Positions 1 through 11,700 are shown, numbered from the stretch's first letter. The stretch: 64,000 bases of DNA from Apricaphanius iberus (GCA_028564705.1 JAPXFQ010001532.1:248001-312000), one strand, 5' to 3'. Notes: generated by a model not told the origin, from the letters alone. Made by a program: numbers and translations.

Positions 1-826
1 ACAATGTGGTGGCCATCCCTCTATGCAAGCTGCATCGTCCATGCACAAACACTGTCCCTCTGCAGCTGTTCTTTCAGCTCCTCCAAATAGACAGTGCTTG
101 CAGGTAGGTTCTCCATTAACTTGTCCACATGGATGTTGGTGTCCTCCAGTAGCTTTTTGTCATCTGGTATTTCTTTGCTTTTAACTGGTGCTGGACAGTG
201 AATCTGCAGTCCACAGAACCTTTCCCACCGCGTGTGATATGGAATATGAATAGCGCATCATACTCATTCTGAAGCATTGTATCCGAGAAGGTAAAGCAAC
301 TGGTGCCTGGAATCCCAAAAGGCTTAAGAGAAGCTTGTGAATGGTCTCAAGCTGAAAGCATTTTCCAATGACAAAATTTCAAAACCTCTCACAGGCCCAG
401 GTCAGCCCTAACGCCTCCTTTTCCACCTGTGTGTATCACTGTTCTGTTGGCGTGAAAGAGCACGACACATAGGCAATTGGTTTCCATTCTTCCTCCCATC
501 TTTGCACCAGTACACCTCCCAATCAAAATGCGTCTTTCAGATCCTCAAAAGCTCTGCCCTTCTCAGCACCCCACATCCAGCAGTTCTTTTTCGACAGGAG
601 GTCACGCAATAGCTTGTCTCTCTCTTCAAGCTGTGGAATGAACTTCCCCAGCTGATTCTCCGTCCCTAGAAAAGACCTTACTTCACTCACCTTTATCAGC
701 TCCTGCATCTTCTTCACTGCCTCTGTCTTGGCAGGGTCAGGACTGATACCACATGTCCTAGAAAGCTCACCTCAGACTTTGACAGGTAACATTTTTTGAT
801 GTTCAGAGTGATTCCAACTGTAATGG
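1..826 (-). mobile_element. Gypsy-type LTR retrotransposon pol, RT C-terminus and RNase H (degenerate)
   Basis: Read on the minus strand, 523-800 encodes the end of a Ty3/Gypsy reverse transcriptase and the connection domain: a FLGHVV-like stretch near 750, then SFLG.NQLGKFIPQL and W.WG...AFEDLKDA. From 520 down to 1 the RNase H follows with stops and frameshifts (PIAYVS, EKEALGLTWACERF, MRYSYSISH are still readable). The half that should precede it, protease and RT core, is on the same strand at 4737-5560, so one element has been split by the block at 824-4735. It is cut by the window edge. Not functional. Confidence 0.8.
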
Positions 827-1625
827 TGCATTCACACCGCAGGCTTTATCAGCGTCAGGCAAAGCTCACAAAGCATCTAGCTTCTATGTTGAAGCTTGCA
901 AAGTCTGCCACTTCTGAGCAAAAAAGAGCGCATGGGGCGGGGCTTCTTCTGTTGCCGGACATTCTGCACTATGGCAGATAGTTTTGAGAGAGTGCCTTGG
1001 CTTTATTTGCTAAATAAAGCTAGACAGCGCCGACTTCGACAACATAAGCGCCGTTTGTGGATACACCGTATTCTACGCATGCGTTCTGAGTTTGGGGAGT
1101 TTAACCATTTGCTCCAGGAGCTACGTATGGATGAGGTTCACTTTCAGCAGTACTTCCGTCTGTCCCGCGCCTAATTTGTACGACCTCCTGGGCCGCATTG
1201 GAGCTCAAATCTCCTACCAGGACACCAACTACAGGTTCTCTATTCCTCCCGAAGAGCGCCTGTCCATCTGCCTTCGGTAAGTGTTATTAATGAGTTTTTA
1301 AATCTGTGTTATCTAGACTTAAAATGCAGGTTTTTCCTGCTCCCGCTACATTCAAAATACGTGTAGTGACATCGCTACAATTATAAGCTCTTATTGGTTA
1401 ACGCGCCGCTTCAGGGCCGTGAGCACCGTCAAAAGTTTAGCTATCTGAACTTCTGCGCTGCTGGCTTTATGAGCTTTGAAGCTTGAAAAGCTTGAAAAGT
1501 TGACGGAGCAAAAGCTCAAAAAGTCCCGCAGAGACCGTGATGCTCCTCTAACGGCCTCCGCCATAGACTTAATATGTAATCTAGATGTTGCTGACGCTGA
1601 CAAAGTCCTTGGTCTGAATGCAGCG
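824..1625 (+). mobile_element. Non-autonomous PIF/Harbinger element with transposase remnant
   Basis: Imperfect terminal inverted repeats (left GGTGCATTCACACC near 825, right GGTCTGAATGCAGC near 1611) are flanked by TAA at 821-823 and 1626-1628, the 3-bp TWA-type duplication typical of PIF/Harbinger. Inside, about 960-1280 reads on the plus strand as the N-terminal part of a Harbinger nuclease: RRLWIHRILRMRSEFGEF, LLQELRMDE..FQQYFRLS, then DLLGRIG, YQDTNYRFSIPPEERLSICLR. The catalytic region is missing, so this is a deletion derivative. Confidence 0.72.
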
Positions 1626-1628
1626 TAA

Positions 1629-1899
1629 GAGCTATTTATTGTTTGTATTATTTTGAATTTTGTCAAATTTGTTCTTAGGTTACTTTATATTTTGGTGTTC
1701 TTTATGAAATGTATTTGTATATTAATATTTATAATGTTTTTGTTTTTTTGTTCTGATTTGTATTTGTAAGTCAGGCAGAAAGAACCGTAAGGCCATTTTT
1801 CCTATAAGGCATTGGTATGGGACCAGCATGCACTGGGGTGAGCCTATTGGTTTTTTTACCAGAGCAGCAGAAACAGTAGGAATATATATGTAATGATTC
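1629..1899. other. Unassigned AT-rich spacer
   Basis: Between the Harbinger right end and the SINE I see no coding potential or repeat boundary. A run of about a dozen G at its right end belongs to the 3' end of the SINE. Confidence 0.4.
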
Positions 1900-2215
1900 C
1901 CTGCCGCGGGGGGGGGGGGGCTGGTGCCTAGCTCCAGCTGTAAACGGGCTAGAGGCGAGGTAAACCCTGGACAGGTCGCCAGTCCATCACAGGGCCACAC
2001 ATAGAGACAGACAAGACAAACAAGCATGCATGCACACACACCTAAGGACAATTTAGAGTGATCAATTAACCTGACAGTCATGTTTTTGGACTGTGGGAGG
2101 AACCCATGCATGCACGGGGAGAACATGCAAACTCCATGCAGAAAGGCCCTGGGATAGAACCCACAACCTTCTTGCTGCAAGGCAACATTGCTAACCACTG
2201 TGCCACCGTGCAGCC
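1900..2215 (-). mobile_element. tRNA-like fish SINE copy
   Basis: On the minus strand this begins GGGCTGCACGGTGG, has an A-box-like TGGTTAGCA and a B-box-like GGGTTC.A.CCC, then the conserved stretch TCCCACAGTCCAAAAACATG, GGACTGGCGACCTGTCCAGG and CAGCTGGAG. The same family occurs at 23452-23796, 46415-46727, 48383-48507 and, diverged, at 8095-8275. It is a pol III-type SINE, not a functional tRNA gene. Confidence 0.75.
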
Positions 2216-2290
2216 CTGGATAAATAAACCATGAAAAATAAATTTTTAAGTTTGGACATTTGACTTCTATTGCCTACGTATGGAACTTAA

Positions 2291-3223
2291 AGGGACTATA
2301 TCATGCTATTTGACAGCTTTCAACTTCTGGGATAGACATATATATATGATAAGAAGTTACCGTTGGTGTCATACAGTATTAATTTTTCCTGAAATTTAAC
2401 TTGTATATGTATGTAGTTAATGTTAGACCATGAAGTGAAATGGCTCGTTCTCTATAAACCCTCCTCCTCCACCCCAACGCTTCTCTCCACTCCGCTGCAG
2501 AGCCGGGAGCAGATCAAACTGAAACAAACAGTGCTAAGCTTCATCACAAACAGGATTCTCACGAATAATTTGAAAAGCACCAATAATGAAACTCTGGTAT
2601 ATTAAAGGCTCAGACGTTTGGTTTATTTATTTATTTTTATTTGAGTCAACAAAGCCTATCTCAGTTGCTTAAACTCCAGGCTTTAGACACAGCGTAAATA
2701 AATAGCGCTGCATCCACTAAGCAAATCTTTCCAGCCCAGTATATAAAAAAGCTGTGGGTGTTGTTTGCACCCATTTATTGAACAATCTGAGATGCTACAA
2801 CTCAATTATTTAACCACACAATGCTGTTATAAGATCACAGCAGCTGTTCTTTAGGAATGTAGATCAAAATTGTGTAATCCATGCAGCCTAACAGGCGTTT
2901 TCACAGAGAAAGAAAAAAATCCAACAAAAGCTGTTTTAAGCTGCCAAAAACCGAAGCAGCAATGAGCTGTGAAGGAGGAGGATGTGTTTGAAAATCTACC
3001 AAGGGTAAGCCCCCTTGTTTTCAACCAGTGATGTCACTAGTTGAACACTCAGTCAATTTCTAGGAGAGGGAGGGGCAGCTGCTCAGAGAGCAGAGTTCAG
3101 TAGGATTACTCAGATATGCGTGAATTAAGTCAAAAACCAATCTGGTGGGAGTTTTTTATGAGAAAATTGCACTACCATATGGTTGAAAACTCCAAAAACA
3201 TGATTTTGTATGATATATCCCCT
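2291..3223. mobile_element. 933-bp MITE with TTAA flanks (piggyBac-like)
   Basis: The ends are inverted repeats, left AGGGACTATATCATGC and right complement AGGGGATATATCATAC, and both ends sit directly against TTAA (2287-2290 and 3224-3227), the target used by piggyBac. No transposase is readable inside. A Tc1/mariner origin with TA is the alternative, because TA is contained in TTAA. Confidence 0.55.
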
Positions 3224-3227
3224 TTAA

Positions 3228-4727
3228 CCACAGTGCATCAGTGGTTTAATGAATCTGTAAAGAATGGACCTAATGGAGAAACAAAGGAATCACCACTATA
3301 CCAGCCTTCTGAATTTTTTGCAGCACAGCATGCAGGCGAGTGTCATGTTGCTCCTGCTTTCGCCCCCATACTGTTGATCACAAAATATCACTGGAACGAT
3401 TGGAGAGCTGGATCGGACTCGCTGGTACAGCACTTCAATGGTTTGAGTCTTACCTCAAAAATAGGAATTTCTTTGTGTCCATTGGAAATTTCTCATCAGA
3501 ACAAACAGAAATCACATGTGGGGTCCCCCAGGGCTCCATCCTGGGACCCCTCCTATTCAATATTTATTCCCACGAACCCAGATTACAGAAGCCAATAAGA
3601 TTAGTTACCATAACTATGCAGATGACACACAGCTATACATTACATTGTCACCAGGTGACTTTGATTCTATCCAGACATTAAATGAATGCATTGAACAAAT
3701 CAACACCTGGATGTCCCATAACTTTCTCCAGCTAAACAGAAACAAAACAGAGGTAATTATTTTTGGACCTAAGGAGGAACGATCCAGAGTCCGCACACAG
3801 CTTCAGCTAATACAACTAAAAACGACTCAACAGGCCAGAAATCTAGGTGTTATAATGGACTCAGACCTGAGCTCCAGGAGCACATAAAGGCAATAACAAG
3901 GTCAGCTTTCTATCACCTGAAGAACATTTCGAGGTATAAAGGACTGATGTCACAGAAGGACCTTGAAAAACTGAACCATGCATTTATCTTTAGTCGGATT
4001 GATTACTGCAACAACGTCCTCACAGGTCTACCTAAAAAATCAATCAGACAACTGCAGCTGATCCAAAACGCTGCTGCTCTTGTTCTTGCTAGAACTAGGA
4101 AAGTAGAACACATCACCCGAGTTCTATGTTCTTACACTGGCTTCCTGTAGCTCAGAGAATAGACTTCTAAATACTCCTACTAGTTTATAAATCAATAAAC
4201 GGTTTAGTACCAAAGTATGATGGAGATCTGTTGTCACTATACCAACCCAGCAGACCACTCAGGTCCTCTAACTCAAGCTTACTTAACATTCCTAGAATTA
4301 GAACTAAACAAGGAGAGGCAGCTTTCAGCTTCTATGCTCCACAAATCTGGAACAAACTTCCAGCTGAATCGTTAGGCTCTTTTAAATCAAAGCTTAAAAC
4401 TCTACTATTCAGAGCTGCCTTTGAGCCCTAAATTGAGCTTTCTGATCACTGTTTGATTCTCGTGATTTAACTTTTATTCCTATTGTTTTATTTGCTTTTT
4501 AATCTATTGTGTTTTATCTGTTTTTAATCTATATTGCATAAATCTGTTCCTTACATCATATTTTCTTATTGATTGATTGTGTTAATCCTACATGTTTCTG
4601 TTTTTCTCTAATCATGCTTCTGTAATCATATATTTGGTATCATTATCACTGAATCAAGTAAAGCACCTTGAGTTGCCTTGTGTTTAAAGTGTGCTATATA
4701 AATAAAATTGCCTTGCCTTACCATACT
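3228..4727 (+). mobile_element. L2-type LINE, 3' half of ORF2 and 3' UTR
   Basis: The frames at 3340-4431 read as an L2 reverse transcriptase from palm to C-terminus: [57 protein letters not shown], and the terminal FSFYAPQIWNKLP. Frameshifts break it near 3600 and 3890 and a stop falls near 4150. The 3' UTR ends in AAGCACCTTGAGTTGCC and the tail ATAAATAAAATTGCCTTGCC, typical of fish L2. The copy is 5'-truncated and dead, although the RT motif YADD is preserved. Confidence 0.85.
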
Positions 4728-4736
4728 AGAAAATCA

Positions 4737-5560
4737 TCTATGTGACACACAACCCCATCCAGTCCTTCTATGACCTCTGTCACCATTCTGTTCTGGAACT
4801 GCTCAGGGGATGAATTATGCTAAAGGTAACTGTTTGAAGAAGAATCGTCCGAATCCACATTCAAGTCTCTATGAAAGTTGCCCGTTTAGCAGAGTCCTCC
4901 GTCATATTTGGAACCAGATTGATAAAAAAATTCTGGCCCTGGCCAGTCTCTCCATATGCGCACAGCACATACATTTTTTGGCACAACTATGTTGGCGCTC
5001 CAGTCAGTTGGCTCCTCAGCTTTGCATATCACCCCGATTCCTTCTATGCAAAACCATTCCTGTTTAACTTTTGCATTAATGGCAATGCAATCCTTCTTGG
5101 TGCCTTTAATGAGAATGATTGAGCCCCTAGTTTCAGCTTTATGGTGTATGGCTATTGCACTTCTCCTAAACCGCAGCATAATTTTGGGTAAGGTTGTTTT
5201 AATGTCTCTATTGTGATAATGTCTAGATTTGCAAAGAGTCCCAGTTTACAGCTCACAGGTCCTCCCAGCAAAGCAGTGTAACAGATGACGAAACACATAT
5301 ACATCCTCCAACTCCACTTTGACTTTACTTTGTAGCAGCAACTTGACAACTCCCATTAGCCAACAGCCAACAAACTTTTCCCTGGTTGGAGGATTGGCTT
5401 TCCAGTTCTTTGGAGCTTGGGAGGCTTATTTTTATATAAGCCTCTAAAGATGATGTGTGGCAAGATCCTCACGTCAGCACCTCTGTCAATCCTGCTCCCA
5501 ATCATCTCCACCTGTTTGTATTTAACCACTGTCCTCCTTTCCATACTAGTTTTGTCTTTA
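4737..5560 (-). mobile_element. Gypsy-type retrotransposon pol, protease and RT N-terminal half (degenerate)
   Basis: Minus-strand reading in 5' to 3' order gives a protease with the active-site stretch altered to DRGAD (the family has DTGAD), then GLYKNKPPKLQ, ALLGGP, TLKQPYPKLCCGLGEVQ, then the RT entry CKAEEPTDWSANIVV and finally the catalytic-site region with HIDDF near 4745. Several frameshifts separate these. It stops at about 4737 and resumes at 826, with perhaps 80-100 bp of coding sequence missing, so it is the upstream half of the element at 1-826. Confidence 0.78.
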
Positions 5561-5714
5561 TTGCAACCGGCCCAGTGACTTGGGTACCTCTGCCCTTCCT
5601 GACCGATTTGCTGTGTACTGACCTTTGGACTGAGATTAAACCTTTTTGACTTCTACAACCATGTCTAAATTGTCTGGTTCTTATCACACAATATAATGTA
5701 TATAGGGCACTCTG

Positions 5715-7960
5715 ATTGAGAACTTATTTTGTTTTACTCTGGACTGACCCACTCCTCACCAGTTGTGACTGAATATAATTACTATCAGGTTTACAGCAGA
5801 TTTTGCTATCCAATCTCACACCCAAAAATGTATTTAATCTACTTTTGATTTCTACCATGTCTATCCTTACTTGGAATTTTTGTTGTTGTTGTTTACACTG
5901 TCCAAATATCATGAATTTTGTTTTATTTAAATTTAAATAATAATAATTTATGTATGTCAAACTATATTTTTCTTAATTTCCTGCATGAATCGTTCCAAAA
6001 CCTGCTGTAATTTTTTCCTTGGATAAAATTTATTTTTGTGTCACTCGCAAATTATACTAACTTGACCCCACATATATCAATAACATACGGTATAAAAACT
6101 TTAGGCCCCAAAAGTGAGCCTTGTGGTACTCCACAAGTGATTTCCATCTGTTCAAATTTGAATTTGTTTATCTTACTGCTAATGGTTAACCATATAATTC
6201 TTTCAGCCAAAAGGATACTGTACCTGTTTTTCCATATGTTTCTAACTTTTTTATCAGTATGTTATGATTTATGGTGTCAAATGCTTTACTGAAGTCTAGG
6301 AATATGCCCACTGAGTACTTCTTTTGTCCTAACACCCAGTTAACCCTTCTACTAAATCTAATAGCGCCAAGGATGTAGAACCTCCAGCCCAAAAACCATA
6401 CTTGCCTTTGGTTCGTAAAGCATGCTTTTCTAAAAAATTAGCAAGTTTGATCAAAAAGAATCTATCAAAAGTATGAAGACTGGCCTATAGTTCACCACAA
6501 TATGTTTGATTAAAATAAAAACACAGTGATTAAAAATAGAAACTTAATAGGTTTACAATAACTTGTATGACTTTTTTGACTACTACCATATCCATCTCAT
6601 TTCAAGCCGTACATTTCTTTGGTTTATGCTTTCTAACAATTTTCTTAATTTCTTCTTCATTTGTTGCTTTAAAAAACATAGATCTTGAGTTAATTTCCAC
6701 ATTCAAGTGATTTTAACCCATCAGCACCATCTTGTACTATTGCCTCAGCCAGTTTTGGGCCAACACTAACAAAAAAAAGTTATATTTATTGCTTACATTC
6801 TTAATATTTGCAATTATTTTATCATTGTGTCTGAAGTATTGTAGGTATGTAGATGCTTTTTCTCCATTAGCGATATTAACTCCATAATGCTATTCAACAC
6901 TGATCATAAACTGGTTGTATTAAATTTATTCTCTAATTTATTACTATAATAATGTATTTCACACTTTTTCATTATATTGGTGAGTTTATATATTTATTTT
7001 TTTTGTATTTATTTTCATCCTCTTTGGTTCTATATATAATGGAATTTTCTTTTTGCATGCATTTCTCAATCCTTTAGTTATCCATGGCTTGTCTGTAAAG
7101 GTTTGTTTTTTCTACATTGTACTATAGGACAGTGTTAATCATACAAGGTTTTGAATATATCTAGAAATCTTTCATGGAGTTTGGAGTTTAATAAATCAGT
7201 GTTAAAGTCCCCACACATTACAGCCATTTTTTAAATGTATTTTAGCAAACATGCCCTCCATCATTTCTAGAAATTTCTCAACTAACACACAACTAACGAT
7301 GAAGCTCAAAACTATGAATGAACACATATTGAATAATGTAGTACTTTTTCAAAAAGCGTGAAATAACCTGGCCTCCAAAGTAAGCGGACCTGAACCCAAT
7401 GGAGATGATTTGGGGGAAGCTGAAGAGAATTCAAAGCAGTAATCAGAGCAAAGGGTGGCTACTTTGAGGAATCTAAGATATAACACATGTATTCAGTTAT
7501 TTCACCCTTTTTGTTTAAGTACATACAGTAAGTCCATACATTATTTGATCATTCATAGTTTTGATGCCCTTAATTGAGAATCTACAATGTAGTCATGAAA
7601 ATAAAGAAAACGCTTTGAAGGAGAAGGTTTGTCCAAACTATGGTCTGTACTGTATATATTGTGTGTGGATTTCAATGGTAATATATCCTGTTACATTCTT
7701 TAACAGTAGTAGATTTATTTTCCCCAAAAAATAATAGCTCAGATGTTTATCTACAAATATTGCAATACCTCCGTGTTTTTATTGACTCAGTCTATATGTA
7801 GAAAATCATATCCATATCAATTTAACTCAAAATCAATTAGCTTTCCTGGTGTTATCCATGTCTCAGACATACCTAAATGCTCTTTTAAATTGATCTAGAT
7901 ATTCCTTTATATTTTTTAAAATTTCAGTACACACTTCTGCTATTAAAATCCGTCAGTGCC
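5715..7960 (-). mobile_element. LINE with endonuclease and reverse transcriptase, heavily mutated
   Basis: On the minus strand, from high to low coordinates: endonuclease pieces GGIAIFVDKHL (about 7760) and CGDFNTDLLNSKLHERF (about 7210), the linker KPWITKGLRNACKKK (about 7080), the RT start NYRPV (about 6480), the RT motif GIFLDFSKAFDTINHNIL (6270) and a late region LNLNKTKFMIFG with FLGVRLDSKI (5850). Stops and shifts occur throughout. A Tc1 remnant (7285-7660) is inserted in the endonuclease. Motifs suggest a CR1/Rex- or I-like clade; I cannot fix the clade by eye. Confidence 0.72.
7285..7660 (+). mobile_element. Tc1-like transposon, 3' remnant
   Basis: Around 7375-7430 the plus strand keeps the end of a Tc1 transposase (ADLNPMEMIWGKLK-like, with shifts). 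It is followed by the well-known 3' part GGCTACTTTGA.GAATCTAA, CATAGTTTTGATG, TCTACAATGTAG.AAAATAAAGAAAA and an end reading GTCCAAACTATGG...TACTGTATATA. The 5' part is missing. It interrupts the LINE endonuclease. Confidence 0.65.
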
Positions 7961-8094
7961 ATGCTATTACTCTGATTTACAGCCCTTATGAATTCACTCT
8001 CTCTAAAGTACTACAACATCCCATCACAACACAACATGGAGTCAGACAATCATGCAAACACATACATATACTTCATACCTATGGAATATTTAGA

Positions 8095-8275
8095 TATACA
8101 TATCACCCTAGTGAGCAATCATGTTTTTGGAAAGTGGGAGAAAGCAGGAGCACCTAGAGATAACCCACACATGAAGGTGGAAAACATGCAAACTCCATGA
8201 AAAAAAGACTCCAGGCTGGGGATTTGAACCCAGGACCTTCCTACTGCAAGATAACAGTGTAGCTATGCAGTCTGT
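8095..8275 (-). mobile_element. Diverged tRNA-like SINE fragment
   Basis: The block retains CATGTTTTTGGAAAGTGGGAG, ACATGCAAACTCCATG, a B-box complement GGATTTGAACCC and CTTCCTACTGCAAG, so it is the head half of the SINE family at 1900-2215, clearly older than the other copies. Confidence 0.55.
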
Positions 8276-10139
8276 GTACATCTGTACAGTATATCGAGAA
8301 AATAAGTCAATTGCTGATCATTTGACAGACATATCAACATAGTAAACCGGAAGATTAATATCAGTGGGAAACATTAGATTTTTCTGTATTTATCATTACC
8401 AAAACTACAGCCTGTATTTGTAATCTTGCAATATATTTTGTTTTTTAAAAAGCTCAAGAAATGACATAAACATTGGTGAGATCAGCTTTCTCCGCATCTG
8501 CAGTTAGGATGAGACCACCATTGACCAACTGCAGCAACACCAAAATGATCGGCTGATGAGGACCAGTGACAGGTAGAGAACGATTCAGAAACAACGAATG
8601 GACTGTAGAGAACTCCGCTTTGGCCAGTGTCACACTTCAACATTTTAACGTTTAGCAACAAACATCACTTACAGTACTGTCCTATTAGCCAACCCAAACA
8701 TATACAGGTACGTATAGTGCGTTTTAAAAACACCCTTTTCATCTGAAACATTGTATGATGCTGTTGTGTTTGTTCTATTGAACATAAATGAAATAAATAA
8801 TTTGCCAGAGTAGGATTCATTTCAGTCACTGCAATAATCCTTTTTGCAGCCACAGGGTAGCAGCATGGCTCTGCAGTTAAAATCCAGCACCATGACAACT
8901 TCCTCTACTCTAGTCTGCCCAATACTTACACGCAGGGAGCTTCTAATCCTTCTTTCAATAATCCCATTGGTTGAAGTAATCTAGGCAAATTTAAGCGTTA
9001 TAAAGACAGCTCATTAATCTATAACAAGTTCAGTAAGTAATATATATTTTTATGTAAACCATTTATTTAGGAATAGAACTACAAAAAACTAGAGCAACTC
9101 AAATCTCAAACTAAATTGTTAAAGTTTTTTGCTAAACTTCCCATCAAAAGTTAAAATGTGACTCTGGCCAAATGATCAATTATTCTGCTAATTACTTTGG
9201 GTGAACACAAGGAACACTGAATCTTATTCCTAAACCAAATCTATTTTTCGTCATTTATAGTCTATATATATAGTATATATTTTGTAAAATTTCATAAAAT
9301 TTTCTTTTTAAAACAAAACCCCAATTGAAATTAAAATCCTCTCCATAGTGAAAACCAACCCCAACATGGGGCAGTGTCTTTGACAGGTTTTTGACCTATA
9401 AAAGTAAAAACGAGTTAAATTAAAACCAAGATCCTAGGCTCTAAATGTCTCTCCGGATGTATGGTTGGACCAAGAGCGTAACTTTGATGTTCATATTGGT
9501 GGGGACGCAATTTGGCGTAACGCCCGGCTCAACCATCCAACCAGATACGTTCACTTTTTTATAAACCAAACAAGACTACATTCAATAACCAATTAACCAA
9601 ATAAAGAATAGGTTTAATTTTTGTTCTAAATCCAGCTTTGTATTGCCTTTTTATGATCTAAAATCCACTGTAGTTAGCCTTTTATAACGTATGCTGACAT
9701 ATGTCTCACCTGTGAGTCCCCCTGGTCTCTCCCTGAACCACCTTCTGTAGTTCATACTATTGAAACAACACGTGGTGTCAGGCTTTGAAACAACATGTAG
9801 CCTATTATGTATTCGCCAATGGGCATTATCAGTCAAATGTACATTTAGTAACTTATTCAATTCTGTCAAATGTACCTGTTTCCCTGATTTGTTTGTGTCT
9901 GAAGCTGAGCTCCCTGGCTGAGGATCTTCTTTCTCCTCCTGATAAATAGAATTGATATCATGGGCAGTGACAGAATGCATCACATCTCAAAAACCAGCAG
10001 CATAACCGCATTTACATTTAAGGGAAATTTGAATAATAGTCTACTTTAATGAACATTAATTAGCAGGGCTCATTTATTCTTGCCAGAACCCGGTTGCTTA
10101 GGAACGCAGAGGCAGAACTCTCTTTAAAATCATTCATTC
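8276..10139. other. Unassigned region with one uncharacterised ORF
   Basis: No repeat family, exon or RNA gene is recognisable. The longest frame is minus-strand 9651-9983 (110 codons), with PQPGSSASDTNKSGKQ, HWRIHNRLH and FNSMNYRRWFRE. The low-complexity head resembles linkers of hAT-derived proteins, but I find no motif that secures this and call no function. Confidence 0.4.
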
Positions 10140-10326
10140 ATAGTTGGACCAGTCCCAGCCTGGTCAGCGGCGACCATGAACTCATGAACTCAGTTCATGA
10201 ACTGAGTTCATGAGTTCATGAACTGAGTTCATGAACTCAGTTCATGAACTGAGTTCACGAACTCATGAACTGATGAAGCCTCTTGGATAAGAGGTGAAAC
10301 GTCTTCCAAGACAAATGACCAAGTCC
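10140..10326 (+). mobile_element. Penelope-like element 3' terminal fragment, left piece
   Basis: GGACCAGTCCCAGCCTGGTCAGCGG and GATGAAGCCTCTTGG..AAGAGG.GAAACGTCTTCCAAGACAAA..ACCAAGTCCA are the reverse complement of the Penelope 3' region at 45620-45770. The sequence stops at about 10326 and its continuation is found at 15712-15760, so a Harbinger element has landed in it. Confidence 0.75.
10172..10265. repeat. Palindromic tandem repeat of GAACT/AGTTC units
   Basis: Alternating CATGAACTCAGTT and CATGAACTGAGTT units form a self-complementary array that can fold on itself. It occupies the point where the intact Penelope copy at 45.7 kb has a single short GAACTGATGAAGCC, so it is a local expansion. 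Confidence 0.75.
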
Positions 10327-10489
10327 AGGGGTCTCATTTATAAACGTTGTTACATTGTAGCTTTGCAGTGAGCTACAGCTCTTCTAAAAACATTTTTCTA
10401 TATTAAAATAGATACATAAAATGTATCTCAAAACCTTAAACTCAGATAAAAGGGCCAGGACTGTGTGCCAATTAATAAATTGAATCATC

Positions 10490-10690
10490 TGCCGTCCCTG
10501 AGCGCAATAATGCCTGCAGTCTTGGATGGGATCATTAAGATGAGCAGGGATACATCACGTTTCCATATACTGTGGGGGAGCAGGCCGAAATTAAGATGCA
10601 ATTTGCAGCAATGTCCGGTTTCCCAAACATAATCGGCGCAATTGACTGCACCAGTATTACTATAAGGGCCCCGTCTGAGGAAATTCCCCT
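10490..10690 (+). pseudogene. Harbinger transposase (nuclease) fragment
   Basis: The plus-strand frame reads LPSLSAIMPAVLDGIIKMS, FPYTVGEQAEIKMQFAAMSG, FPNIIGAIDCTSITIRAPSEE. The segment FPN.IGAIDCT.I.IRAPSE is a hallmark of the HARBI1-like DDE nuclease and holds its first catalytic Asp. Sequence on either side does not continue the domain: the start is missing and the frame runs into the converging MYB-like gene. This is a short relic, about 65 of the usual roughly 350 residues. Confidence 0.75.
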
Positions 10691-10739
10691 CCCTCCTGTC
10701 CTAACACCTCCCAGCATGAGAACCCAACCCACAGCCGCC

Positions 10740-11205
10740 TCCTCCTCCACAGGAAGCCTTCAGCCAGGGAGCAAGGATCGACCAGGATCTAAAAATTGTT
10801 CTATTGTATCATTTAAGGTATCAATGGCTGTCACTAGACGCTGGGCAACCTCATCTTCCTCAGCCTCCTAATCCTCGCCATCTAACAGTTGAAAATACTC
10901 GGCATATTAGTCTGTCTCCTTAAAATATGCTCATATTTAGTGTCAGCTTGGGTGTACACGGACCCCCTCCAGTAGCAGATCCACTCTGGCGGTGGGAGGC
11001 ACGTTTTTTTTTCTTGACTTTGAGGTCCGACCACTTTTTTTCTATTTATTTCGGGTACCGTCCTGTCAGTCTGCACTACAGGCGCCACATGCTGCCACTC
11101 GCAGTTCTTCCTTTTATTTGTGACACCGCTGCTGTGTCCCCCAAATAAAATGTCTCTTCTAGCCTCCACTTCACCCAACTTCCGTAAAGTTAGAAAAATA
11201 TTCAC
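10740..11205 (-). pseudogene. MYB/SANT-like DNA-binding protein of a Harbinger element
   Basis: The minus-strand frame starting at 11205 contains ARRDILFGGHSSGVTNKRK, WQHVAPVV and EINRKKVVGPQSQEKK, matching the trihelix/SANT-like domain (LFG.FSS.VTN..K...W..I...VN) encoded by the second gene of Harbinger transposons, which helps deliver the nuclease to DNA. After a stop near 10880 the C-terminal piece EAEEDEVAQRLVTAIDTLND continues to about 10740. Stops and shifts make it non-functional. It converges on the nuclease fragment. Confidence 0.6.
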
Positions 11206-11700
11206 AGATTCGGCTTTTCCGGTTCAATAACCTTTCATCGGAAAATTATTTTTACAAAACCGTTTCCTCGGTGCAATCACAGCAAAGTAGAGAGCGAGCT
11301 ACAATCATATTTTCCTCCAAACGAGCTGTCCTCACCGCTGGGAGGCTTACATTGGCCTCTACACAGAGTCTGCTGATGCGGGAATGTACAGGGACCGTCT
11401 ACAAAGTACCAAGACCGCAAAAATGATGGAGTCATTTATTTATTTATTTTTTGCTACACCTACGACAGGTTTAGAATCACAAAAAAAAAAATTCAGATAA
11501 TAACAATACCCCCCCCCCATCATACTACAACTCATACTTTGGAAAATATCATTTTAATTAATTTTATGGATTTTTTATTGTGTTATAAATCAATAAAATC
11601 TTCAATAACTACACCATTACATGTTATACTGCCACCAAATGCTCAAAACATGAAATACATCCCTCCTTTATCTTACTACAACTCATACTTTGGGAAAATA
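11171..11700 (+). repeat. Left arm of a large inverted repeat
   Basis: The arm runs from the start of the MYB-like gene outward through TCTACAAAGTACCAAGACCG, a TTTATTTATT run, and ACTACACCATTACATGTT to ACTACAACTCATACTTTGG. Its reverse complement lies at 14870-15390; by eye the arms agree at roughly nine positions in ten. Confidence 0.85.

Noticed and set aside
1722..2198. 158-codon ORF on the minus strand
   Set aside because: It runs through the antisense-sense SINE sequence and has no domain.
9440..9560. GGGGACGCAATTTGGCG-type stretch considered as a transposon end
   Set aside because: No inverted partner or flanking duplication was found nearby.
11430..11520. TTTATT tract and poly-C run, considered as a regulatory site
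   Set aside because: The same tract occurs in the inverted arm at 15060-15130, so it is part of the repeat.
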